From positions 3,162,001-3,226,000 of the forward strand of contig CP117875.1 of the NCBI GenBank assembly GCA_028736075.1: DNA of 64,000 nt, in the 5' to 3' direction. The notes beneath the pieces were generated by a model. It was not told the origin of the DNA, did not search any database, and was given only the letters and a program-made list of their open reading frames with translations. Below are positions 17,755 to 25,111 of this stretch, piece by piece; positions within the stretch are counted from its first letter, which is position 1; every line of letters starts with the position of its first letter. Source of the stretch: Chryseobacterium sp. KACC 21268 (GTDB lineage: Bacteria; Bacteroidota; Bacteroidia; Flavobacteriales; Weeksellaceae). Position numbers and translations under genes: made by a program.

Positions 17755-18348
17755 TTTTTTGTGTTTTTAGGTTATGGTTTATGGTGGTACTGTTAACCCA
17801 CCGTTCGATTTTAGAGCAATGTAAAAGTAACAATAATCCGATACAGATGTAATATTTTATTGGACTTGTATTGGAGTTGTGATGGATCTGTATTGGAGAA
17901 GCTTCGTAGGAAATTCGGAATTGTGAGATTGATTGTCACGGTAGATAAAGTAAATGAATTTTTGGGATTCGTTTTCTTCTCAGCTTATAAAAATCTGAGA
18001 CCTTATTTGACTGCCCCCATTTTTCACAATCCAGCGTCAGGGCATCCCTAAAGGTCGGGAGATCTGGCAAGTACCAGGCTTTGTTGGTATTGCTTTACTT
18101 AGAAGATGGGATGCTTTGTGAAGTTCCTGTATCAATGCATTATCTTTTTCCAACGGATTCAAATGACGTTTTTGTCTCTATGATTTCCGAAGCTGAAATT
18201 GTATAAATCTAAATTCATCATTAAAAATATTGTTATTCGCATTTTCAATAGAAATAAACAGACCTAAAGCGACGAGGAGAAAAAATCTATTCATAATGCG
18301 AAGTATAAAAATAATAAAAAAAACTAATGATTTCACCTATTTGTTGAT
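17755..18348. other. Long noncoding stretch before the cassette array
   Basis: Apart from a decayed minus-strand frame (18037-18294) I see no intact gene. The part 17860-17900 has short direct repeats of TGTATTGGAG. No tyrosine recombinase remnant is visible on either strand, although this is where the integrase gene of an ordinary integron would be expected. Confidence 0.5.
18037..18294 (-). pseudogene. Decayed minus-strand ORF with in-frame TAG
   Basis: From the ATG at 18294 the frame reads MNRFFLLVALGLFISIENAN, a signal-peptide-like start, to a TAG at 18178-18180 after 38 residues. Reading through the TAG gives 46 more residues ending TCQISRPLGMP and a TGA at 18037. It may be a broken exported protein gene or chance. 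No domain recognised. Confidence 0.3.
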
Positions 18349-18396
18349 AATATCAAAATAATTTGTGGAATTGTTAGACTTTCGTATATTTGAGTG
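18349..18396 (+). promoter_or_regulatory. Array leader: promoter ending at the first cassette boundary
   Basis: AATATCAAAAT (18349-18359) is followed by TTTG (18362-18365), a 19 bp spacer and TATATTTG (18385-18392), a perfect flavobacterial promoter. Three bases later comes the GTT (18396) that begins cassette 1. The same arrangement recurs at 24060-24113. By position it corresponds to the attI site plus cassette promoter of an integron. The expected transcription start falls on or just past the boundary. Confidence 0.7.
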
Positions 18397-18425
18397 TTAC
18401 CTGCAATTTTCTAAAGACTGCATCC

Positions 18426-19046
18426 ATGAAAAATATTTGCAAGCTAATTTTAGTGTTTATTTTACCTATTTTGTTTGGATGTAAAGACGAACAAAAATTA
18501 CAGAGAAAAAAATTTCTAAAAACTGCAAAAATTTATTTTAGCGAAGAGTTAAAAAATAATGCAGACTATAAATCCTTAGACTCTTTGAGAATATTAAAAA
18601 TTGACACATTGTCTGATAAAGACGAATTATATCTATATATATGTCAATTATATAGATATAAAAATCATTTATTATCACAATCAAAATCGCCGAAAGATTT
18701 GTACGAATTAAAATATGGAACTGATGATTTTGATTCGCAAATGTATGAAGACTACTTAAATAAGTTAGAATATAAGTCTGTAAAAGAAAAAGAAGCAAAA
18801 TTTAATGTTCTGAGTGATTCTATTGACATTATTAAAAAACAAATAAAACATTATGAACAAATATTAGTCAAAAAAGATAGTTTAAATTTAAGTATGTATG
18901 AAGTTGAATATATTTATCAAATAACAAATAAAAATATGATTACTGGAAAAGGTGTGACATATTTATTATTTACAAAGGATATGAAAATAATTGAAAATAA
19001 ATATCTGGAAATAAAAAATCTTCAAAAATTTCCATTTATTAAATAG
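18426..19046 (+). CDS. Cassette 1: hypothetical lipoprotein, 206 residues
   Basis: Not recognised. The ATG at 18426 gives MKNICKLILVFILPILFGC, a clear lipoprotein signal with lipobox LFGC, followed by a Lys/Asp/Tyr-rich, largely helical domain with a likely coiled coil (SIDIIKKQIKHYEQILVKKD). It would be an outer- or inner-membrane lipoprotein facing the periplasm or surface. The frame is open 12 codons further up but that crosses the cassette boundary. It lies 30 bases after the array promoter, so it should be the best-expressed cassette gene. Confidence 0.65.
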   Translation: MKNICKLILVFILPILFGCKDEQKLQRKKFLKTAKIYFSEELKNNADYKSLDSLRILKIDTLSDKDELYLYICQLYRYKNHLLSQSKSPKDLYELKYGTDDFDSQMYEDYLNKLEYKSVKEKEAKFNVLSDSIDIIKKQIKHYEQILVKKDSLNLSMYEVEYIYQITNKNMITGKGVTYLLFTKDMKIIENKYLEIKNLQKFPFIK

Positions 19047-19052
19047 AAAAAC

Positions 19053-19190
19053 TGCAGATAACAAGGGTTTTGCAATAGTGGGGCGAAACTGTAAGGTTCA
19101 ACGACAGTTCTTCGGTTCAACTTTTGTGCAAAATTGAAGATTTGTGCTTCGATTGCCCCACCATCGCAAAGCCCCAAAACGTTAGTGGCA
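19053..19190 (+). repeat. attC-like site 1
   Basis: Opens TGCAGATAAC, then AAGGGTTTTGCAATAGTGGGGC, which pairs imperfectly with GCCCCACCATCGCAAAGCCCC, and ends ACGTTAGTGGCA. Outer arm matches the start of cassette 1 (GTTACCTGCA at 18396) in 9 of 10 positions. Confidence 0.8.
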
Positions 19191-19267
19191 ATTTTAAACA
19201 AAGCAACGCTAAACTAAAAAATACAATAAAATTAAACTATTAGATTATAATAAAATAAACGACAAAT

Positions 19268-19666
19268 ATGAGTTGGGATGTTGTTTTAGTAAAAGAAAGA
19301 TTTGAATTAGAAAACAATAATGACTATTCACCACCTTATCTTGGTAAAAGAGATGAAATAATTGACGCACTATTGAAAATTTTCCCGAATTTGGACTACA
19401 CTGATGAAAGTTGGGGTATTTTGAATGAGGCAGATTTTTCAATAGAATTTAATACGGGTAATGAAGAAATTGTGGATTCAATAATGCTTCATATAAGAGG
19501 CGGTGGAAATCCATTGAATGTAATAAAACTAATTATAAAAGAAATGAATTGGGAAGCTTTGGACTGTTCTACAACTGAATTTATAGAAATTGACGAAGAC
19601 AATCTTGAAAGTTGGACTGAGTTTCAAAAATATAGAGATAGTGTTTTGAAAAGAAATAAGGACTAA
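19268..19666 (+). CDS. Cassette 2: hypothetical protein, 132 residues
   Basis: A soluble acidic protein beginning MSWDVVLVKERFELENNND. The pattern MSWDVVL, a central WGILNEADFSIEFNTG, and MLHIRGGGNPLNVIKLI is one I associate with a widespread small hypothetical family in bacteria, sometimes found near toxin-immunity loci; this is a recollection, not a search. No signal peptide. The leader from the cassette boundary (19181) to the ATG is 87 bp, the longest among the cassettes. Function unknown. Confidence 0.65.
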   Translation: MSWDVVLVKERFELENNNDYSPPYLGKRDEIIDALLKIFPNLDYTDESWGILNEADFSIEFNTGNEEIVDSIMLHIRGGGNPLNVIKLIIKEMNWEALDCSTTEFIEIDEDNLESWTEFQKYRDSVLKRNKD

Positions 19667-19732
19667 AACTTTGAAACTTATTTAAGAAATAAACCAAGCA
19701 AATTATTTTGAACAAACTGAGTGAAAAAAAAC

Positions 19733-19870
19733 TGCCACTAACAAGGGTTTTGCAATAGTGGGGCGAAACTGCAAAGTTCAACGGTTGTTCTTCGGTTCAA
19801 CTTCTGTGCAAAATTGAAGTTTTGTGCTTCGATTGCCCCACCATCGCAAAGCCCCGAAACGTTAGCCGAA
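19733..19870 (+). repeat. attC-like site 2
   Basis: Opens TGCCACTAAC and ends ACGTTAGCCGAA. The opening arm is the exact complement of GTTAGTGGCA at 19181, the start of its own cassette, and with one A/C mismatch the pairing continues to 14 of 15. Confidence 0.82.
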
Positions 19871-19885
19871 ATATTACCCTACAAT

Positions 19886-20776
19886 ATGTCAGAAAAAGAA
19901 TTTATTCCAGAAAAAAGGTTATCCGAATTAACAATAAAACTTGTCAAAAAAATATTTCTTGCTCTCATCGCAATAATTACATATTATCAATTTTATGAGT
20001 ATCTAATAGAAAAAATCCCAGTTAATATTGAGATAACTAATTCAATAAATAAAAAATCATTTATTGAAACTGAATTTATATTTAATAATAGTAATTCTGC
20101 TATAGAAGAAAGTGACTTCACAAAACCTATTGAGATTGCATTATCTAATAAAATACAAAAAATCATATTTGATAAAAATCAAAAAGCAGTGCCAACATTT
20201 AAAATTGACGGCAACAAACTCCTTTTTCAGTTTGATTTGTTAAATAAAAATGAAAAAATAATCTTTAAGACTATAAGCGCTGATATAATAGAAATTAAAT
20301 CAATTAATTTTCGAATAAAAGACGTTGATAATATTGAATTTTATCACTACTTGAAAAAACCAAAACCATTACAAAGGTTGACCACTTTTTGGTTGATAGT
20401 TTTTGGTTTATCAATAATATTATTTTTTGATGCTTTAATTTTAATACTAAAGGATGCAAAACTAACTGAAATGAAATATTTGGTTAGAGATTATCCTTTA
20501 AATGAAAGTAATAAGTATGATTTTATGGAAAAATACAGGCAACTGTACAAAGATTATAAAGTTAGATTTAAACTTCCTGAAAAATATTTAATTGATTTTA
20601 AGGTTAAAAATCTTCTAGATATATATAAACAATATACAAAAAAAGATAGAGAGTTCATTAAATATATGATAAATATGAATACAGAGTTCGCAATATTATA
20701 TCGAACTAGAACTATATTTATTATTATCTCTCCAATTTTTATTTTAGTTTCACTGATTGGAATAATATTTAATTAA
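19886..20776 (+). CDS. Cassette 3: membrane protein, 296 residues
   Basis: Not recognised. The ATG at 19886 gives a short charged start, a first membrane helix near residues 22-42 (LVKKIFLALIAIITYYQFYE), an extracytoplasmic beta-rich domain of about 125 residues, a second helix (FWLIVFGLSIILFFDALILI), a charged helical cytoplasmic part and a third helix at the C-terminus (IFIIISPIFILVSLIGIIF). The leader is only 25 bases after the cassette boundary at 19861, leaving no room for a promoter, so it depends on upstream transcription. The frame before the ATG runs through attC-like site 2 and is not coding. Confidence 0.65.
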   Translation: MSEKEFIPEKRLSELTIKLVKKIFLALIAIITYYQFYEYLIEKIPVNIEITNSINKKSFIETEFIFNNSNSAIEESDFTKPIEIALSNKIQKIIFDKNQKAVPTFKIDGNKLLFQFDLLNKNEKIIFKTISADIIEIKSINFRIKDVDNIEFYHYLKKPKPLQRLTTFWLIVFGLSIILFFDALILILKDAKLTEMKYLVRDYPLNESNKYDFMEKYRQLYKDYKVRFKLPEKYLIDFKVKNLLDIYKQYTKKDREFIKYMINMNTEFAILYRTRTIFIIISPIFILVSLIGIIFN

Positions 20777-21069
20777 TTCTATTACGACTTTTCGATCCTA
20801 CATAAAATACCATTAGAATTAATCAATACTTATTTATTGAGAGCTTTTCTATTTTTGGCTATAATAATGATTATTTTCCCTCGTAAGTCTATGAATATAT
20901 TGTTCATAAAAAATAGTAAAAATGCGGTGAAATTTTAATACTTCGGCTAACAAGGGCTTTGCAATAGTGGGGCGAAACTGCAAAATTCAACAGTTGTTCT
21001 TCGGTTCAACTTTTGTACAAAATTGAGGTTTTGTGCTTCGATTGCCCCACCATCGCAAAGCCCCGAAAC
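20777..21069. other. Cassette 3 tail and site 3, no gene
   Basis: About 165 bp of AT-rich sequence follows the cassette 3 stop before the attC-like site starts at 20942. This is the longest untranslated tail in the array. I see no ORF or hairpin with T run in it. Confidence 0.5.
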
Positions 21070-21079
21070 GTTAGCGGTC
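20942..21079 (+). repeat. attC-like site 3
   Basis: Opens TTCGGCTAAC, body near-identical to sites 1 and 2, ends ACGTTAGCGGT. The arm TAATACTTCGGCTAAC matches the complement of the cassette 3 start at 19861 in 15 of 16 positions, the best example in the array. Confidence 0.85.
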
Positions 21080-21116
21080 ATTGTAAAGACAAGACGTAAA
21101 GACAAACAGAACTGAA

Positions 21117-21503
21117 ATGGAACCAACTTTTAGATGTGGAACGAGGAAAGCAATTGACGAGTTAGCTGTAGAACTAAATCTACCTAACGAGAGTTGGATG
21201 CAAGATTGGCCAATTGAAGTCATAGTTCCTACTGACATCAAAATTTATCTTAACCATTACGAAAAGCTTACTGACGATGACAAAAAGTTTGTACTAATGG
21301 AAGGAATATTGGATGCAATAGAATATCAACCAACGGAAGAACTCTTTTTAAAATATTGGAATAGGGTTAAAGAAATTTTAGATAAAGACTTTGCAATACA
21401 CGAATATACAATATATTATTGGGCGTGCTTTGGCAATGAAAATCTTGACGATTGTTGGAAAATTACAACTCTAATGCGAAAATTATGGGTAGACAAAAAA
21501 TGA
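21117..21503 (+). CDS. Cassette 4, first gene: hypothetical protein, 128 residues
   Basis: Not recognised. An acidic soluble protein starting MEPTFRCGTRKAIDELAVEL, rich in Trp (WMQDWPIEV, YYWACFGNENLDDCWKI) and helical. No signal peptide or membrane segment. The stop overlaps the start of the next gene (ATGA at 21500-21503), so the two are translationally coupled and travel together in one cassette. Such paired small genes in one cassette could be a toxin-antitoxin or enzyme-inhibitor pair, but nothing in the sequence proves that. Confidence 0.6.
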   Translation: MEPTFRCGTRKAIDELAVELNLPNESWMQDWPIEVIVPTDIKIYLNHYEKLTDDDKKFVLMEGILDAIEYQPTEELFLKYWNRVKEILDKDFAIHEYTIYYWACFGNENLDDCWKITTLMRKLWVDKK

Positions 21504-21766
21504 CAGACAAGGAAAAAATATTGTACAAAGCAATTGATGAAATTCTATGGAAAGATTGGGATCCAATTGGACTAAATGACATAGAAGAAGTTCGAGACGA
21601 ATATCAAAGTTACACACCTCACATTTTTAGTTTGACAATTCAAGGTGCGGACAAAATAAAAATTGCAAAACATCTTTATGAAATTGAAACAGTAAATATG
21701 GGAATGAATTGTAATAAAATTCATTGCGAACAGATTGCTGAAAAAATATTAAAACAAATTGAATAA
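21500..21766 (+). CDS. Cassette 4, second gene: hypothetical protein, 88 residues
   Basis: Not recognised. It reads MTDKEKILYKAIDEILWKDW with PIGLNDIEEVRDEYQSYTPHIFSL following; similar small proteins occur in many bacteria as far as I recall, often without assigned function. Soluble, acidic, mostly helical. The ATG at 21500 overlaps the stop of the upstream gene by four bases. An open stretch of 16 codons before this ATG lies inside the first gene and is not used. Confidence 0.6.
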   Translation: MTDKEKILYKAIDEILWKDWDPIGLNDIEEVRDEYQSYTPHIFSLTIQGADKIKIAKHLYEIETVNMGMNCNKIHCEQIAEKILKQIE

Positions 21767-21776
21767 CAAACAACGA

Positions 21777-21913
21777 ACCGCTAACAAGGGTTTTGCAATA
21801 GTGGGGCGAAACTACAAAGTTCAACGGTAGTTCTTCGATTCAACTTTTGTGGAAAATTGAAGATTTGCGCTTCGATTGCCCCACCATCGCCAAGCCCCAA
21901 ACCGTTGGTGGCA
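21777..21913 (+). repeat. attC-like site 4
   Basis: Opens ACCGCTAAC, complement of GTTAGCGGT at 21070 in 9 of 9 positions, body as in sites 1-3 with GCCAAGCCCC, ends CCGTTGGTGGCA. Confidence 0.8.
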
Positions 21914-21946
21914 ATATTAACCGAACAGACCTTAAAAACAGAAAAA

Positions 21947-22465
21947 ATGGAATTACCGAAATTTAAATACAGTCCTAACGCATTCGAACTTGACATTTTC
22001 GAAAATGTAGAAGGAACCTGTTCTGTCTGCAATGAAAAAAGACAAATCAAATATACAAGTTCATTTTATAGCGTTGACGAACCCGAATATATTTGTCCTT
22101 GGTGCATCGCAGACGGAAAAGCATCTGAAAAATACGAGGGAGAGTTCAATGATTATGAGGGAATTGAAAATTCAGAGAATATTGAAAAAGAACTTTTATT
22201 ACAAGCAAGTGAAAGAACGCCAAGTTATACAAGTTGGCAGCAACAAGTTTGGCTAACACATTGTAACGAACCTTGTGCTTTTGTTGGGTATGCTGACACA
22301 AAGACGATAGAGCCTCTAATGGAAGAATTAAATGACGATATTGAAAATAATGGCTATGACCCTGATTTTATAAAAAGTAGTTTAACAAAAGACGGAAGTT
22401 TAGTTGGCTATTTGTTTCAATGTGTAAACTGTTACCAACACCGACTTCACGTTGACTGTGACTAA
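21947..22465 (+). CDS. Cassette 5: CbrC family protein
   Basis: Member of the CbrC/UPF0167 family (E. coli CbrC is linked to colicin M tolerance). The 172-residue protein starts MELPKFKYSPNAFELDIFEN and shows the family marks: a Cys pair TCSVCNEKRQIKYTS, EYICPWCIADGKASEKYEGEF, the RTPSYTSWQQQVWLTHCNEP centre, and a late CVNCYQHRLHVDCD. The many CxxC pairs suggest zinc binding. The ATG at 21947 lies 43 bases after the cassette boundary. It is the only cassette gene with a named family of suggested toxin-resistance role. Confidence 0.85.
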   Translation: MELPKFKYSPNAFELDIFENVEGTCSVCNEKRQIKYTSSFYSVDEPEYICPWCIADGKASEKYEGEFNDYEGIENSENIEKELLLQASERTPSYTSWQQQVWLTHCNEPCAFVGYADTKTIEPLMEELNDDIENNGYDPDFIKSSLTKDGSLVGYLFQCVNCYQHRLHVDCD

Positions 22466-22479
22466 ATGAATAAAAATAC

Positions 22480-22616
22480 TGCCACCAACAAGGTTTTGCA
22501 ATAGTGGGGCGAAACTACAAAGTTCAACAGTTGTTCCGCGGTTCAACTTTTGTGCAAAATTGAAGTTTTGTGCTTCTTTTGCCCCACCATCGCAAAGCCC
22601 CGAAACGTTATCTGCA
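22480..22616 (+). repeat. attC-like site 5
   Basis: Opens TGCCACCAAC, exact complement of GTTGGTGGCA at 21904 (10 of 10; 14 of 15 when extended past one A/C mismatch), ends ACGTTATCTGCA. Confidence 0.83.
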
Positions 22617-22638
22617 AGCGCACCAAAATACTTTTAAA

Positions 22639-23127
22639 ATGAAATCGAAATTTACATTCAAATCCTATTTTTTACTAGTTTTAATTGTTGCATTTGGATT
22701 TCTCATTTGGTATGTTGTCCCAGCTTTTTTTAACAATCCATATTATGATGAAAATTTATTTCCAAAAATTTTCGTTCCCTCAATAACCATTTTTAGTTTT
22801 ATAATGTTATTTTTTGGTGAATTAAGAACTAAAAGAATAAATATAAACTTAAATAAAAATGAAATAATCGTTAAGAGGTTTTTTGGACTTATAACTGAAA
22901 ATTATAGACTATCAGAAATAGATGGTTGGAAATATTCACATTTGAGTTCCCGTGGTGGAACTTATGAATATTTATATTTAATAAAAGATGAAAAAAAAAC
23001 AGTAAAAATATCTCAGTTTTATCACAAAAATTATTTTAAATTAAAAAACGAAATCCAAGGAAAATTAAAATATTTGGGTTACGAAAATTTCTCTTTTTTA
23101 GATGAACTAAAGGAAACATTTACTTGA
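22639..23127 (+). CDS. Cassette 6: membrane protein with PH-like domain, 162 residues
   Basis: Not assigned to a named family. Two N-terminal membrane helices (YFLLVLIVAFGFLIWYVVPA and FVPSITIFSFIMLFFGEL) are followed by a cytoplasmic beta-rich domain of about 85 residues (INLNKNEIIVKRFFGLITEN, LSEIDGWKYSHL) that resembles the bacterial PH domains found after two-helix hairpins. The ATG at 22639 is 32 bases after the cassette boundary. The role is unknown. Confidence 0.62.
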   Translation: MKSKFTFKSYFLLVLIVAFGFLIWYVVPAFFNNPYYDENLFPKIFVPSITIFSFIMLFFGELRTKRININLNKNEIIVKRFFGLITENYRLSEIDGWKYSHLSSRGGTYEYLYLIKDEKKTVKISQFYHKNYFKLKNEIQGKLKYLGYENFSFLDELKETFT

Positions 23128-23134
23128 AAATGCC

Positions 23135-23272
23135 TGCAGATAACAAGGGTTTTGCAATAGTGGGGCGAAACTGCAAAGTTCAAAAGTATTTCTTAGATTG
23201 AACTTTTGTGCAAAATTGAAGTTTTGTGCTTCTTTTGCCCCACCATCGCCAAGCCCCGAAACGTTAGCAGAA
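23135..23272 (+). repeat. attC-like site 6
   Basis: Opens TGCAGATAAC, exact complement of GTTATCTGCA at 22607, ends ACGTTAGCAGAA. The inner arms AAAGTTCAA and TTGAACTTT are perfectly complementary here, which shows that the internal part of the element also folds. Confidence 0.82.
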
Positions 23273-23295
23273 ATAGTAAAAAAATACGTTATAAA

Positions 23296-23949
23296 ATGAA
23301 AAAAATAATATTTATCGGGTTTTTAAATTTTCTATTTACATTTTCATATGGACAAATAAACACCGATTTGATTAAGAAAAATGTAACTGAAAATCCTAAT
23401 GAAAATTTTTACAAACTTTTAGAAATTTTCAAATCAAATCCTTCTGAATTAACACAGGAGCAGCTAAATCAACTTTATTACGGAAGTAAATTTTTGAAAA
23501 TTGATTACACTATTGGAAATTACAATAGTGAATCAGGAACATTTTGGAAACCTGCGCACCGAAAATTATCTAAAAGTAAGGCAGAAAAAATCGTGAAAGA
23601 AGCAGAATTAAAATATTTGAAAAATCCACTTAATAAAAGTCTGTTAGATGATATGATTAATATTTACAGCGCATTAGATGAAAATCAAAAAGTAGATCTA
23701 TGTTACAAACAGAAAGATTTACTAATACAAACTGTAAAAAAGAGTGGAGACGGAAAAAGCGAGGAAACGGCAATCTGTGTTTTAACGGCAGGAGAAGTTT
23801 TACAACAACTTGAAAAATTAATACAATCAGGACCAAGAGCACAATTTGACCAAAAAATGAAGCAACTTTCAGATGGAAGTGTATTAACAATTTATAAGAT
23901 TGGAGATAGAGAAGTCTTTGTAAAATTAGTTGGCGGATATTTTCTGTAA
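23296..23949 (+). CDS. Cassette 7: DUF4919 family exported protein
   Basis: A 217-residue exported protein with a signal peptide (KIIFIGFLNFLFTFSYGQ). The mature part has the DUF4919 pattern: NPNENFYKLLEIFKSNPSEL, LNQLYYGSKFLKIDYT, and GSVLTIYKIGDREVFVKLVG at the end. The family is common in Bacteroidota and has no known function that I can name. The ATG at 23296 lies 33 bases after the boundary at 23263. The upstream open frame crosses site 6 and is not coding. Confidence 0.75.
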   Translation: MKKIIFIGFLNFLFTFSYGQINTDLIKKNVTENPNENFYKLLEIFKSNPSELTQEQLNQLYYGSKFLKIDYTIGNYNSESGTFWKPAHRKLSKSKAEKIVKEAELKYLKNPLNKSLLDDMINIYSALDENQKVDLCYKQKDLLIQTVKKSGDGKSEETAICVLTAGEVLQQLEKLIQSGPRAQFDQKMKQLSDGSVLTIYKIGDREVFVKLVGGYFL

Positions 23950-23953
23950 AAAA

Positions 23954-24000
23954 CTACTGCTTCTAACAAGGGTTTTGCTATAGTGGGGCGAAACTGCAAA
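23954..24000 (+). repeat. attC-like site 7, right half missing
   Basis: Opens CTACTGCTTCTAAC and carries AAGGGTTTTGCTATAGTGGGGC and CGAAACTGCAAA, then the similarity stops at 24000 where leader-like sequence begins. The arm matches the cassette 7 start (23263) in 11 of 14 positions. Confidence 0.75.
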
Positions 24001-24012
24001 CCAAAAAAAACA

Positions 24013-24047
24013 ACGAATCGTAAATGAAACGCTACGAATTGTAAATG
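24013..24047 (+). repeat. Direct repeats in the internal leader
   Basis: ACGAATCGTAAATG (24013-24026) and ACGAATTGTAAATG (24034-24047) match in 13 of 14 positions at a 21 bp period, two helical turns, upstream of the second leader promoter. Confidence 0.6.
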
Positions 24048-24059
24048 GTTTTGATTTTC

Positions 24060-24113
24060 AATATCAAAATTTTTAGATTTGAATCATTGAAATAAATGGC
24101 GCATATTTGAGAG
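24060..24113 (+). promoter_or_regulatory. Second array leader, inside the array
   Basis: AATATCAAAAT (24060-24070), TTTG (24078-24081), a 20 bp spacer and CATATTTG (24102-24109), then three bases and the GTT of cassette 8 at 24113. The first leader has the same AATATCAAAAT, the same ATATTTGAG and the same 3-base distance to GTT. It probably is a second promoter and a second attI-like junction. Confidence 0.6.
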
Positions 24114-24146
24114 TTGTGCGATATGCCAAACCAACATTATGCATAA

Positions 24147-24917
24147 ATGAAAAAATTATCAGACAGACCATTAAACGATTTTAACGAAGATGACCCTGAA
24201 ACATATTTTTGGACTGATGGAAAAAAAGTGTTTCATCAAAAAAGTTTGCTAAGAGGAGCAAATCCTGAGACCTTTTTATTCGATGGAATTTTTGCAAAAG
24301 ACGACAGTAAATGTTTTTGTGGGGAAAGTTGGTTAAAAGATGCAGAGGTTGAAACATTCAAAACATTAAACTTCACTTACGCCATTGATAAAAACAATGT
24401 TTACACTATTACAGGCAAAGTGAATAATGCCGACATTGAAACATTTAAAGTTTTAGATGATGGTAACGGTTTACTGGGATATAATAAGATTGGAATTCCA
24501 GAATATACATTTAATAGTTATGCAAAGGATAAAAACAATGTTTATTATCACAATTATGACGGAAAACCAAAAATTATAAAGAATGCTGATGTAAATACTT
24601 TTATTTCTCTATACGATGGATATTTTGCAAAAGACAAAAATCACATATACGGAAACGGCAAAATAATAAAAAATGCTGATGTAAAAAGTTGGGATAGTAT
24701 ATCTAAAATCTCAAACTCTTATTACTCTAAAGACTGTAAAAGAATATTTTATGGTTTTTGGGAAATAAAGGCAGACTATGAAACTTTTCAACTCGAAATT
24801 CAGAAAAATGCAAAATCTGTAACTTATCAACTTGCAAGAGACAAAGACAATTTTTATAGAAATGGAGAAATCATTACTAAAGAAGAGTTTGAAAAGTATA
24901 GTCGGAAAACAAATTAA
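24147..24917 (+). CDS. Cassette 8: DKNYY repeat protein, 256 residues
   Basis: A soluble protein made of repeats of the DKNYY family (PF13644), whose unit carries D-K-N-x-V-Y followed by an A-D-x-x-T/S-F segment: AIDKNNVYTI, AKDKNNVYYH, AKDKNHIYGN and ARDKDNFYRN are visible, with ADIETF, ADVNTF and ADYETF between. The family is found in many Bacteroidota and some Proteobacteria and has no established function. No signal peptide. It is 34 bases after the internal leader and is therefore probably well expressed. Confidence 0.8.
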   Translation: MKKLSDRPLNDFNEDDPETYFWTDGKKVFHQKSLLRGANPETFLFDGIFAKDDSKCFCGESWLKDAEVETFKTLNFTYAIDKNNVYTITGKVNNADIETFKVLDDGNGLLGYNKIGIPEYTFNSYAKDKNNVYYHNYDGKPKIIKNADVNTFISLYDGYFAKDKNHIYGNGKIIKNADVKSWDSISKISNSYYSKDCKRIFYGFWEIKADYETFQLEIQKNAKSVTYQLARDKDNFYRNGEIITKEEFEKYSRKTN

Positions 24918-24930
24918 CCAAACTAAATAA

Positions 24931-25077
24931 GCACAATCGCACAACAAGGGTTTTGCGATTTGGGGCGAAACTGCAAAGTTCAACGCCAGTTCTTCGATTG
25001 AACTTTTTTGCAAAATTCAACATTTGCGCTTCGATTTCCGCCACATCGCCAAGCCGTAAACCATTGTACGACATTTT
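24931..25077 (+). repeat. attC-like site 8
   Basis: Opens GCACAATCGCACAAC, whose last ten bases are the exact complement of GTTGTGCGAT at 24113, body related but shorter, ends with the altered core ACCATTGTACGAC. Confidence 0.75.
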
Positions 25078-25111
25078 AACCAAACTACCGTCAATTATTA
25101 AAATTTGATAT

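Noticed and set aside
17860..18051. 63-codon plus-strand ORF
   Set aside because: Low-complexity start made of short direct repeats and no family; judged spacer.
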